From an uncultured Chlamydiae bacterium (GTDB lineage: Bacteria > Chlamydiota > Chlamydiia > Chlamydiales > CALBHK01), in assembly GCA_937894565.1 (NCBI GenBank), contig CALBHK010000115.1:1-6814 (forward strand): a stretch of 6,814 nt of DNA. Reading direction: 5' to 3'. Both the position numbers and the translations under genes were made by a program. Every line of letters begins with the position of its first letter. The first letter of the stretch is position 1. Under the pieces are notes generated by a model. That model saw only the letters and a program-made list of their open reading frames with translations. It did not search any database and was not told the origin of the DNA. This document shows positions 1 through 6,751 of this stretch, one piece after another.

Positions 1-840
1 CTGACCAAGCCAGGGATTATTTTTGGGAATCTGATCACTGTGACTGCAGGATTTTTTTTAGCTTCAAGAGGGGAGATCCGCTTTGAATTGTTATTAGCAA
101 CACTTCTGGGTTTAGCATTTATTATTGCATCTGGATGTGTTTTTAATAATTATATCGATCGTCAAATAGATAAAAAAATGGAACGCACAAAAAATCGTCC
201 CCTTACTAAAGGCTTGATAAGCGGTCCAAGCGCTCTTTTTTTTGGAACTTTCCTGGGTGTTATGGGGGCCCTTATCTTGTTTTTTTATACAAACCTGTTA
301 ACCCTGTTCATTTCATCTGTTGGTTTTTTTGTTTATGTTTTTCTTTATAGTTTTTGGAAAACCCGCACTGTTTATGCAACAGCTATAGGAAGCATAGCAG
401 GGGCTATTCCGCCTGTTGCCGGTTATTGTGCGGTGAGCAATCAGTTTGATATAGGAGCTTTTATTTTATTTCTAGTATTGATCCTTTGGCAAATGCCACA
501 TTTTTTCTCTATTGCTGTCTATCGCTTTAAAGATTATGCAACGGCTGGAATTCCATTATTGCCTGTTAAAAAGGGAATGTGGATTACTAAAATTCATATG
601 ACTCTTTATATTTTATGTTTTATTTTTGCCGCCGCAATGTTGACTGTCTTTAATTATACAGGAAACGCCTATTTGATCATGACAACTGTCATTGGTTGTT
701 TATGGCTGGGCTTATCTTTGAAAGGATTTACAATTGAAAATGATCAATTGTGGGGAAAGCAAATGTTTCGCTTATCACTTGTGATGATCAACGTGTTGTG
801 CTTGATGATCTTTTTTGACGTTACAGCTGATTTGGTGTAA
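1..840 (+). CDS. cyoE: Protoheme IX farnesyltransferase (heme O synthase), 5'-partial
   Basis: Membrane prenyltransferase of the UbiA superfamily. It joins farnesyl diphosphate to heme B to give heme O, the high-spin heme of bo3 oxidase. The frame is open from base 1, and the first codons (LTKPGIIFGNL) are the conserved start of the family, so the gene begins upstream and probably only about 8-10 residues are missing. The GTG at 40 lies inside this conserved block and is not the start. In the visible 279 residues, the first Asp-rich motif NNYIDRQIDKKMERTKNRP lies at about 49-67 (D53, D57) and binds the diphosphate-Mg2+. The second conserved loop, YRFKDYATAGIPLLP, is at about 174-188. The rest is a series of hydrophobic helices, and the length matches the usual ~295 aa. 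It lies 49 nt ahead of cyoA. In E. coli cyoE is the last gene of the operon; here it comes first. Identification is secure. Confidence 0.96.
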   Translation: MTKPGIIFGNLITVTAGFFLASRGEIRFELLLATLLGLAFIIASGCVFNNYIDRQIDKKMERTKNRPLTKGLISGPSALFFGTFLGVMGALILFFYTNLLTLFISSVGFFVYVFLYSFWKTRTVYATAIGSIAGAIPPVAGYCAVSNQFDIGAFILFLVLILWQMPHFFSIAVYRFKDYATAGIPLLPVKKGMWITKIHMTLYILCFIFAAAMLTVFNYTGNAYLIMTTVIGCLWLGLSLKGFTIENDQLWGKQMFRLSLVMINVLCLMIFFDVTADLV

Positions 841-849
841 AACTAAAAT

Positions 850-890
850 TTAGAGTTTTCTGTTGATTTAAATTATAAAAATAACTCTAA
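850..890 (+). repeat. AT-rich inverted repeat between cyoE and cyoA
   Basis: An 8-bp perfect inverted repeat: TTAGAGTT at 850-857 and AACTCTAA at 883-890, with a 25-nt loop. The right arm ends on the A of the proposed cyoA start codon. Only two of the eight pairs are G-C, so the stem is weak. A role in translation control of cyoA is inference. It has no U-tract directly after it, so it is not a convincing terminator. Confidence 0.35.
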
Positions 891-1798
891 TGCGGAGTAT
901 GAAAGGAATCAAGCTTGTATTAATTATTCTTGCAGTTGTCTGTGGAATGATTGCCATCTTTTTCGTTTTGAGCAGCGAGAGTGCTTTGGTGCTCAATCCA
1001 AAAGGTATTATTGCGCGCAGTCAACGCGATCTGATGATCACAAATATCTCTCTAATGCTTTCTATTATCGTGCCAACTTTTATTTTTCTATTTGGGACTC
1101 TATGGTATGTGAAAAGATCAAAAGCTAAACCGGATTTGGAGAAACATTTAGGGCCTTTTCAAGAATTGTTTTTATGGATTATTCCATCCATTGTTGTGGT
1201 CATTATGGCAGTGATCACTTGGGAAGCAACGCATAGGCTTGATCCTTTCCGGCCGATTGTTAGTGATGTAAAGACAATAAAGATACAGGTAATAGCCCTT
1301 GATTGGAAGTGGTTATTTATCTATCCAGAGCAAGGAATAGCGACTTTGAATTTTATCCAATTTCCAGAGAAGACGCCCATTCATTTTGAACTCTCGGCAG
1401 ATGATTCTCCCATGAATTCGTTTTGGATCCCCCAACTGAGCGGACAGGTCTACACGATGACGGGAATGACCATGTCGCTTCACGTTATGGCCGATGGGGT
1501 TGGTGAATATAGGGGAAGAGCTGCTGAAATTAATGGAGAAGGGTACGCTGATATGACGTTTGCTGTAAAATCTACTTCGCAAGCTGATTTTGATGCGTGG
1601 GTAGCATCTGTAAAAGGATCCCCCTTAAAATTGGATGATCTCGCTTATAAGGAGTTGATTAAACATTCAGTCAATTCTTCAATTGAGCTCTACTCTTATG
1701 TGGAAAAAGATTTATTTAACAAAGTGGTGGATAAATATATGCACCATACGATGAACCACTCTGGAGACCATTCTATGCATGAAAAGGGTACACCATGA
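890..1798 (+). CDS. cyoA: Cytochrome bo3 ubiquinol oxidase subunit II
   Basis: Subunit II of the quinol oxidase, anchored in the inner membrane with a periplasmic cupredoxin-fold domain. Hydrophobic segments lie at about 7-28 (signal-like), 48-74 and 92-112. They are followed by the cupredoxin domain (about 125-230), with MNSFWIPQLSGQVYTMTGM at 175-193 and the quinol-oxidase pattern EYRGRAAEINGEGYADM at 206-222. No Cys occurs in the region where cytochrome c oxidase subunit II has its CuA ligands, and the ligand His is replaced (MNSFWIP), so the donor is quinol rather than cytochrome c. The C-terminal tail (283-297) is His/Met-rich, as in other CyoA proteins. Length is 302 aa against about 315 in E. 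coli. The lipobox Cys of E. coli CyoA is absent: LSSES stands where LSGC is expected. The start is uncertain. ATG 890 and ATG 899 (299 aa) are both possible, and neither has a well-spaced Shine-Dalgarno; a GGAG at 894-897 is only 1 nt from ATG 899. The stop overlaps the cyoB start (ATGA). Confidence 0.95.
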   Translation: MRSMKGIKLVLIILAVVCGMIAIFFVLSSESALVLNPKGIIARSQRDLMITNISLMLSIIVPTFIFLFGTLWYVKRSKAKPDLEKHLGPFQELFLWIIPSIVVVIMAVITWEATHRLDPFRPIVSDVKTIKIQVIALDWKWLFIYPEQGIATLNFIQFPEKTPIHFELSADDSPMNSFWIPQLSGQVYTMTGMTMSLHVMADGVGEYRGRAAEINGEGYADMTFAVKSTSQADFDAWVASVKGSPLKLDDLAYKELIKHSVNSSIELYSYVEKDLFNKVVDKYMHHTMNHSGDHSMHEKGTP

Positions 1799-3762
1799 AA
1801 GAGTTTATATTTGGAAAATTAACATGGGATGCTTTGCCGCACGTTTGGTATACAATAGGAGCAACGCTTTCTATTTTGGTTGTATGCATTATAATTTCTG
1901 TGATCCTTACTAAACGTAAGCGCTGGGGATGGCTTTGGCATGAATGGTTAACCACAACTGACCCCAAAAAAATAGGCACAATGTATCTCATCTTTTCCGC
2001 TGTTATTTTCTTTAGAGGGTTAGTGGATGCAGGGATGATATGGCTGCAGCAGTCTATAGCTGTGGATTCGGGTGGGTACTTAACTCCGGACCATTTTCAA
2101 CAGATTTTCACTTCGCATGGCGATCTCATGGTCTTTTTTGTGACAATGGGATTCTTTTTCGGTTTGATGAACTGGATTATACCGCTTCAAATTGGCACGC
2201 GTGATCTTGCCTATCCTTTTTTAAATTCTCTTGGTTTTTGGCTCACGGTTGCTGGTGGAATCTTGATTAATTTGTTTTTTGTAGTCGGTGGAGATTTTGC
2301 CAATACAGGCTGGCTAGCGATTGTTCCGTTATCCGGAATTGAATTTAACCCGGGTGTTGGGGTGGACTATTTGGTTTGGAGCTTACAGCTTTCAGGTCTT
2401 GGGAGCCTTCTTGCTGCTATTAATTTTATTGTCACAATAGTAAAAAAACGTGCGCCGGGAATGACTTTGATGAGGATGCCTCTTTTTGTCTGGACCTCTT
2501 TATGCGGCATGATGCTTGTTGTTTCTGCATTTCCTGTCCTCACGGCCACCTTGTTCCTTCTTTGGATGGACCGTTTTTTTGAGATGCACTTCTTTACTGC
2601 CGGGTTTGGCGGAAATCAAATGATGTATTTTAATCTCATTTGGATGTGGGGCCATCCAGAAGTTTACATTTTGGTCATACCGGCTTTTGGAATATTTTCA
2701 GAAGTTGTCTCCACCTTTTCGCAAAGAAAAATTGTGGGTTATACTTCAATGGTGTGTGCAGCAATAGCTATTACTTCCCTTTCTTATCTTGTATGGCTGC
2801 ACCACTTTTTTACAATGGGTGCAGGTCCCGATGTGAACTCTTTTTTTGGTATTGTGACCATGGTGATTGCGATTCCTTCAGGAGTTCAGGTTTTTGTTTG
2901 GATTTTGACAATGCTTAAAGGTAAAGTTGTTTTTGACTCTCCTATGTATTGGGTTATTGGTTTTCTTTGTACCTTTATGCTGGGTGGAATGTCCGGCATT
3001 TTCATGGCGTCTCCTCCTGCTGACTTTCAGGTGCATAATAGTTTATTTTTAGTAGCTCATTTCCATACAATGATCGTTGGTGTTGCCCTTTTTGGAATTT
3101 TTTCGGGTATCACTTATTGGTTTCCAAAAATTATGGGATTTAAGCTGGATGAAAGGCTTGGTAAACGTGCGTTTTGGTTCTGGTTGGTTGGTTTTTTTGT
3201 CTCCTTTGTTCCTCTCTATATTTTAGGTTTTATGGGAGCATCAAGGCGCTTGGACCATTATACAGCTTCAACTGATTGGCAGCCGCTCTTTATTACTTCA
3301 AGCGTTGGATTTGTAATCATTACGTTGGGAATCATTACTCAAGTACAACAAGTGTTTGTAAGTTTTAGAGAAAGAAACCGGCTTCGGGACACCACCGGAG
3401 ATCCTTGGAATGGAAGGACTCTTGAATGGTCAACCCTCTCACCGCCGCCTTTTTATAATTTTGCAGTCATTCCAACAGTTACAAGTTCGGAACCGTTTTG
3501 GGATATGAAAAAAAATAACCAACAAATATCAAAAGATTATCATGATATTGAAATGCCTAAACATACGGGGATGGGTGTTTATATCTCTGGGTTTTTGTTC
3601 TTATTTGGGTTTGCTATGGTCTGGCACGTTTTTTGGCTTGCCATTTTGGGTCTTATTGGCTCCGTGATCTGCCTAATCATGATCTCATTTCAACACATGG
3701 AATATGTGCTAAGTGCTGAGCAGGTAAGAAAGATTGAAACATCAATGCCCAAGGACAGGTAA
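1795..3762 (+). CDS. cyoB: Cytochrome bo3 ubiquinol oxidase subunit I
   Basis: Catalytic, proton-pumping subunit holding heme b, heme o3 and CuB; it oxidises ubiquinol and reduces O2 to water. At 655 aa it is close to E. coli CyoB (663). Ligands by position: H108 and H424 for heme b, H422 for heme o3, and H287, H336, H337 for CuB. E289 and the cross-link tyrosine Y291 stand in GHPEVY. The quinol-site residues R74, D78, H100 and Q103 match E. coli R71, D75, H98, Q101. The D-channel entry Asp is D137 in LQIGTRDLAYPF. The oddity is Q365 in IPSGVQVF, aligned without gaps to K362 of E. coli, the K-channel lysine; the preceding T359 is S362. The start ATG 1795 overlaps the cyoA stop. An AAAGGG at 1783-1788, 6 nt before it, supports this start and translational coupling. 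Family identity is secure; the functional effect of Q365 is unknown. Confidence 0.98.
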   Translation: MKEFIFGKLTWDALPHVWYTIGATLSILVVCIIISVILTKRKRWGWLWHEWLTTTDPKKIGTMYLIFSAVIFFRGLVDAGMIWLQQSIAVDSGGYLTPDHFQQIFTSHGDLMVFFVTMGFFFGLMNWIIPLQIGTRDLAYPFLNSLGFWLTVAGGILINLFFVVGGDFANTGWLAIVPLSGIEFNPGVGVDYLVWSLQLSGLGSLLAAINFIVTIVKKRAPGMTLMRMPLFVWTSLCGMMLVVSAFPVLTATLFLLWMDRFFEMHFFTAGFGGNQMMYFNLIWMWGHPEVYILVIPAFGIFSEVVSTFSQRKIVGYTSMVCAAIAITSLSYLVWLHHFFTMGAGPDVNSFFGIVTMVIAIPSGVQVFVWILTMLKGKVVFDSPMYWVIGFLCTFMLGGMSGIFMASPPADFQVHNSLFLVAHFHTMIVGVALFGIFSGITYWFPKIMGFKLDERLGKRAFWFWLVGFFVSFVPLYILGFMGASRRLDHYTASTDWQPLFITSSVGFVIITLGIITQVQQVFVSFRERNRLRDTTGDPWNGRTLEWSTLSPPPFYNFAVIPTVTSSEPFWDMKKNNQQISKDYHDIEMPKHTGMGVYISGFLFLFGFAMVWHVFWLAILGLIGSVICLIMISFQHMEYVLSAEQVRKIETSMPKDR

Positions 3763-3763
3763 T

Positions 3764-4348
3764 ATGCACAAAGGAGTAGAAGAGGAAATAGTAGATACCA
3801 AAACTTTTGGATTTTGGATCTATTTGATGACCGATTTAATCATTTTTGGTGCTCTTTTTGCGGCTTTTGTAGTGTTGCGCCATAATACTTTTGGTGGCCC
3901 TTCCGGCCACGATCTTTTTGATATGCCCTATGCTCTGGCCCAAACACTGGTCCTGCTTACAAGCACGTTCACATGCTCTCTTGCTATGGTGGGGATTCAT
4001 GGAGGTCAAAAAAGGTTGGCGCTTTTTTGGTTTGTACTGACATTCCTACTTGGAGTCTCTTTTTTGACTCTTGAAATTTTAGAGTTTTCCCATTTTGTAA
4101 AGGAAGGAGCCTCCTGGCAGCGCAGTGCATTTCTCTCTTCATTTTTTACATTGGTAGGCACGCACGGGTTGCATATTTTTTCTGGATTAGTGTGGATGGG
4201 CGTTTCGATGGCGCGCATTTGGCTGCGTCCATTGGATGCTCTTAATGTGGCCAGAATTTTTCAAATGGCCCTTTTTTGGCACTTTTTGGACTTTGTATGG
4301 ATCTTCATCTTTACCGTTGTTTATGGAATGGGGCATTTATACGCATGA
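3764..4348 (+). CDS. cyoC: Cytochrome bo3 ubiquinol oxidase subunit III
   Basis: Five-helix inner-membrane subunit of the COX3 superfamily that packs against subunit I and stabilises the oxidase. Helices are at about residues 16-37, 56-76, 86-107, 125-148 and 172-191. Family signatures are TKTFGFWIYLMTDLIIFG (13-30), LSSFFTLVGTHGLHIFSGL (124-142) and FWHFLDFVWIFIFTVVY (171-187). I chose ATG 3764 (194 aa), which has AAGGA at 3751-3755, 8 nt upstream, and lies 1 nt after the cyoB stop. An in-frame ATG at 3734 would add ten residues (MKHQCPRTGN) translated from the cyoB tail and not family-like. The gene overlaps the ATG at 4345 by ATGA. E. coli CyoC is 204 aa; the difference is the shorter N-terminus, which lacks the His-rich leader of the E. 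coli protein. Confidence 0.96.
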   Translation: MHKGVEEEIVDTKTFGFWIYLMTDLIIFGALFAAFVVLRHNTFGGPSGHDLFDMPYALAQTLVLLTSTFTCSLAMVGIHGGQKRLALFWFVLTFLLGVSFLTLEILEFSHFVKEGASWQRSAFLSSFFTLVGTHGLHIFSGLVWMGVSMARIWLRPLDALNVARIFQMALFWHFLDFVWIFIFTVVYGMGHLYA

Positions 4349-4365
4349 CATTAAAGGATAATTAT

Positions 4366-4683
4366 ATGCATCGAAAACTAGTGACATTACGCTTTATAGG
4401 GTTTCTAGCTTCGCTTATCTTAACTTTAGCCTCCTATTTCATGGTCGTTTATCCCGAATTTTTTGGCTCAGGAATGGGTACGGCCCTGATCGTTATTTTT
4501 ATCTTAGCGCTTTTGCAGTCTATTGTTCAGGTGATCTTTTTTATAGATGTCTGGGATGAAAGGGGATTGTTTTGGAACTTAGGTGTTTTTCTCTCAACTC
4601 TTGTACTCATTGTCATTATTGTGGCTTTTTCAGTATGGATCATGGCCCATCTGGACTACAACATGATGAACATGAGCACCTAA
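4366..4683 (+). CDS. cyoD: Cytochrome bo3 ubiquinol oxidase subunit IV
   Basis: Small three-helix subunit of the bo3 oxidase, proposed in E. coli to assist CuB insertion or assembly of subunit I. With start ATG 4366 it has 105 aa, like E. coli CyoD (109). Helices are at about residues 9-27, 37-60 and 71-94, and the C-terminal signature WIMAHLDYNMM at 91-101 is characteristic. ATG 4366 is preferred because AAAGGA at 4353-4358 lies 7 nt upstream. ATG 4345, overlapping the cyoC stop, would give 112 aa and is a weaker alternative; ATG 4276 would lie deep within cyoC. It is the last gene of the oxidase cluster. A probable terminator follows, and the next gene is convergent. Confidence 0.95.
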   Translation: MHRKLVTLRFIGFLASLILTLASYFMVVYPEFFGSGMGTALIVIFILALLQSIVQVIFFIDVWDERGLFWNLGVFLSTLVLIVIIVAFSVWIMAHLDYNMMNMST

Positions 4684-4738
4684 GGAGCTTTCGCGCAATC
4701 GAAATGGAGTGGTTACTTATGTCCAGCTCCTTATTTAA
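4681..4738 (+). terminator. Probable intrinsic terminator of the cyo operon, with nested inverted repeats
   Basis: Two alternative stems share the same right arm. The outer is a perfect 9-bp repeat, TAAGGAGCT 4681-4689 with AGCTCCTTA 4725-4733, which includes the cyoD stop codon and has a 35-nt loop. The inner stem is GGAGTGG 4706-4712 with CCAGCTCC 4723-4730 (one G-U pair, one bulged A, 10-nt loop), followed by TTATTTAAG. The inner stem with its short U-rich run looks like a terminator; the U-tract is imperfect. Confidence 0.5.
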
Positions 4739-4742
4739 GCTA

Positions 4743-5108
4743 CTATACTATACCGATAAGAAAACGTGAAAATTTATCATTAATTTCTTTAATCTTTTGA
4801 TCCACAAAATTTGATGTGGGCAAACACAAATAGGGTACAATTTCATTTTTCTTATGAGGATTTTCTACTATTTTCCAGTCTTTACGCGGAGGATAATCTG
4901 CATACTCATTGTATCTTTGAGGCTGCTCCGGGATATATCTCTTTTGGGTGACTTCCTCAAATTCTTTATATTTTTTTTGTTCATTTTTTTGTGCTATAAA
5001 ATAATGCATACTAGCCTCTGCCCCATGTATCAAACATACAATTGGACTAATAATGTTAAGCGCACTCAACACTAAATAAATCACTCGTTGAACCACATCT
5101 GCTAACAT
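4743..5108 (-). CDS. Unrecognised small protein with a hydrophobic N-terminal segment; probably the 3' part of a truncated gene
   Basis: I do not recognise this protein. From ATG 5108 it has 121 aa. Residues about 5-30 (VVQRVIYLVLSALNIISPIV and on) form a hydrophobic, possibly membrane-associated segment. A charged, Lys/Glu/Tyr/Pro-rich part follows at about 42-80, and then a C-terminus ending FSRFLIGIV. ATG 5108 has no Shine-Dalgarno and sits directly after a hairpin and T-run. The same frame stays open for 62 more codons to a stop at 5295-5297 without any ATG, GTG or TTG. The nearest added residues (YLGDRIVDIFKAVLKLPFY) read like amphipathic protein continuing smoothly into the hydrophobic segment. 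I infer that the original start was lost, possibly through the adjacent IS110 element; a real short gene starting at 5108 remains possible. It is convergent with cyoD. Confidence 0.5.
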   Translation of the reverse strand: MLADVVQRVIYLVLSALNIISPIVCLIHGAEASMHYFIAQKNEQKKYKEFEEVTQKRYIPEQPQRYNEYADYPPRKDWKIVENPHKKNEIVPYLCLPTSNFVDQKIKEINDKFSRFLIGIV

Positions 5109-5135
5109 ATAAAAAGGCAGTTTGAGAACCGCCTT
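5109..5135 (-). terminator. Hairpin with T-run on the - strand (terminator-like)
   Basis: Read on the - strand, AAGGCGGTT (5135-5127) pairs with AACTGCCTT (5122-5114) over nine positions including one G-U, with a CTCA loop, followed by TTTAT. On the + strand the wobble becomes an A-C mismatch and no U-run follows, so any action is on - strand transcripts such as the transposase message. It also lies in the open frame extending the 4743-5108 gene, so it may be chance coding sequence. Confidence 0.3.
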
Positions 5136-5326
5136 AAAAATATCAACAATTCTATCTCCTAAATAACATCTTCTTATTTGATGTAAAAATTTAGGAAAAA
5201 AAGCTATTTTTTTGGTTTTCTGAGTTCTGAAAATTGATTTTTTTATGAAAATAAGTAGAAAAATTTTTAAAAAATAGAAAAAAGAATCTCCTTCTCAACT
5301 TAGTTATTGTTTTATTTTTTTTAGCC
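5109..5326. other. AT-rich stretch between the small gene and the transposase, likely holding the IS end
   Basis: This stretch is dominated by A and T runs, especially 5187-5326. The part up to about 5180 still looks like an extension of the - strand gene. The rest, when translated, is Phe/Lys/Ile-rich and not protein-like. I see no tRNA-like fold or additional gene. The 3' boundary of the IS110 element probably lies here. IS110 elements lack classical terminal inverted repeats, so the exact edge cannot be read from this copy. Confidence 0.5.
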
Positions 5327-6724
5327 TTAAGCTGCTTTAGGAACTAATTCGTATCCAAGTTCTTTAGCTTTTTTCTTCAGACTGGCTTCTCGACGCTTTC
5401 GGTACATCTCTTCATAAAATTCGACCCCTTTCTCAACGTATTCATCCCCATATTTCAACATCTTGTAAATCAATTTTGCAAGCTTGTGCGCTAGGGCTGT
5501 GATTGCTTTAGGAGAACCTAGTCGTCCTTTCATTCGACGTAAGAATGCTCCAAAAGCGCATTCAGATTTATAAAGAGTATTCGCAGCTATTCTAAGAGCA
5601 ATAGCTACACGATTTGCACATGGCTTAGTTTTCCCACTTAACCTTTTACCGCCTGATACTTTATTTCCTGGGCATAGGCCTAGCCAAGAAGCAAAATGTT
5701 TGGCACTTCGCCATCGAGTCATGTCCAATCCAATTTCTGAGACTATTGTCAGAGCTGTACTAGCTCCTATCGCTGGAATTTTTGTCAAATCAACGCCTGT
5801 AATCCTGATAAGTTCAGAAGTGAGATCAAAGGAATATTCATGCTTTTTAGGCTTCTTTATCTTTTTGGGTTTTGTGTTTTTTTTAAACTGATTGATTTTT
5901 TCTGAGTCACATTTGGATTCGAACTTTTTAGCCTGTTCTTCAATTTGAAGATCACATTCTGCAATTTTTTGCGTGTAGTAATCATACAGCTCTAGAGCTT
6001 GCTTTAAACTGAATAGGTGTTCTGTCCTATAGTTACCTACTAGTGATGCTTCAATGACTTTTTCTGGATTGCGGCATCTTTCATCTCTGAAGGTTGCTAG
6101 AACTTTTGGATCTGTGACGCCTGCCACAATATTTCTTATGATTGCCATGCCAGTTACGCCTGTAATGTCACTGATCACATTGTGTAAGTGTAAATTCATT
6201 AGCGTGAGAGCTTTTTGCATATGCTGGATATGTGTAGCAGCGTGTTTAATAAGCATATCACGTTGTCTAAGGTATGCTCTTAATGGCAAAATGGCGTCTG
6301 CAGGACGAAATGCTCCTTTTAACAGGCCAAAAGTACCTAACTGTTGTAGCCATTGACAATCAAGGACATCTGTTTTGTGTGCGCTTACATTTTTCACATG
6401 CCGTGCATTTACAAGCTTTACATCAAAACCGTTACTTTCAAGCAGTTCAAAAGCTGGTATCCAGTAAACACCCGTGGATTCCATGATGATGGATTTGATT
6501 CTACACTCCTTAAGCCAATTCACCATTTTGTGAAGATCGGCAGTGAATGTTGAGAATTCTTTTACCGGATTAGAGTCGCGATCGGATGGAACAGCAACAA
6601 AGTGAGATTTTGAACCGATATCAATACCGGCTGTATCAGGAAAAAGTGCGGGTAATGAGTTACTAGAACTTTGTCCTTCTTGAGGTTTTTTCTTTTTTGA
6701 AGTATCCTTCATACTTAATACCAT
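5327..6724 (-). CDS. IS110-family transposase (bridge-RNA-type recombinase)
   Basis: This enzyme moves an IS110-family element, in studied members guided by an element-encoded bridge RNA. At 465 aa it is longer than typical members (about 330-450). The N-terminal RuvC-like DEDD domain begins TAGIDIGSKSHFVAVP. Predicted metal-binding residues are D35, E82 (in MESTGVYW), D119 and D122 (in KTDVLDCQWLQQL). A helical, coiled-coil-like region (about 235-270) precedes a Lys-rich insert (281-294). The Transposase_20 domain follows (TKIPAIGASTALTIVSEIG at 314-332), and SWLGLCPGNKVSGGKRLSGK at 346-365 places the predicted catalytic serine at S357. The C-terminal tail is basic. The reading frame is intact, with no frameshift. 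ATG 6724 gives the full length; ATG 6712 (461 aa) is an alternative. Neither has a Shine-Dalgarno, and the first is buried in an inverted repeat. Family call is secure; activity is inferred from the intact residues. Confidence 0.95.
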   Translation of the reverse strand: MVLSMKDTSKKKKPQEGQSSSNSLPALFPDTAGIDIGSKSHFVAVPSDRDSNPVKEFSTFTADLHKMVNWLKECRIKSIIMESTGVYWIPAFELLESNGFDVKLVNARHVKNVSAHKTDVLDCQWLQQLGTFGLLKGAFRPADAILPLRAYLRQRDMLIKHAATHIQHMQKALTLMNLHLHNVISDITGVTGMAIIRNIVAGVTDPKVLATFRDERCRNPEKVIEASLVGNYRTEHLFSLKQALELYDYYTQKIAECDLQIEEQAKKFESKCDSEKINQFKKNTKPKKIKKPKKHEYSFDLTSELIRITGVDLTKIPAIGASTALTIVSEIGLDMTRWRSAKHFASWLGLCPGNKVSGGKRLSGKTKPCANRVAIALRIAANTLYKSECAFGAFLRRMKGRLGSPKAITALAHKLAKLIYKMLKYGDEYVEKGVEFYEEMYRKRREASLKKKAKELGYELVPKAA

Positions 6725-6751
6725 TATTTTAGATTGATAAAATGGTATTAA
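6715..6751. repeat. Perfect 11-bp inverted repeat covering the transposase start codon
   Basis: TTAATACCATT at 6715-6725 and AATGGTATTAA at 6741-6751 are exact reverse complements around a 15-nt loop. Two further pairs (AC 6713-6714 with GT 6753-6754) form if C6752 is bulged. The first transposase ATG (6724-6722) is wholly inside one arm, so in - strand RNA it would be base-paired. This could limit translation, mark a subterminal IS site or bind a regulator; the choice is inference. Confidence 0.7.

Noticed and set aside
40..42. GTG at 40 as the start of cyoE
   Set aside because: The frame is open to base 1, and the residues before it (LTKPGIIFGNLIT) are conserved family sequence, so the gene simply begins outside the window.
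841..889. A promoter for cyoA (TTGATT with TATAAA at 863-879)
   Set aside because: The two boxes are only 5 nt apart instead of about 17, and the region is AT-rich enough to produce such matches by chance.
4572..4769. A 65-codon + strand frame overlapping the cyoD end
   Set aside because: It lies mostly in another frame of cyoD and its translation is not protein-like.
4854..5075. A + strand open frame of 73 codons in the region after cyoD
   Set aside because: Phe/Ile-rich translation of the antisense of the - strand small gene, with no ribosome binding site; a shadow frame.
5288..5293. AAGGAG on the - strand as a ribosome binding site for the small gene
   Set aside because: No ATG, GTG or TTG lies at a usable distance; the next in-frame ATG is about 180 nt downstream.
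5298..5326. Classical terminal inverted repeats or target duplication of the IS
   Set aside because: No match between this end and the visible 5' flank; IS110 elements normally lack both, and the other end is outside the window.
6054..6553. Several + strand open frames opposite the transposase
   Set aside because: All are antisense to an intact, well-conserved transposase frame and show no recognisable domain.
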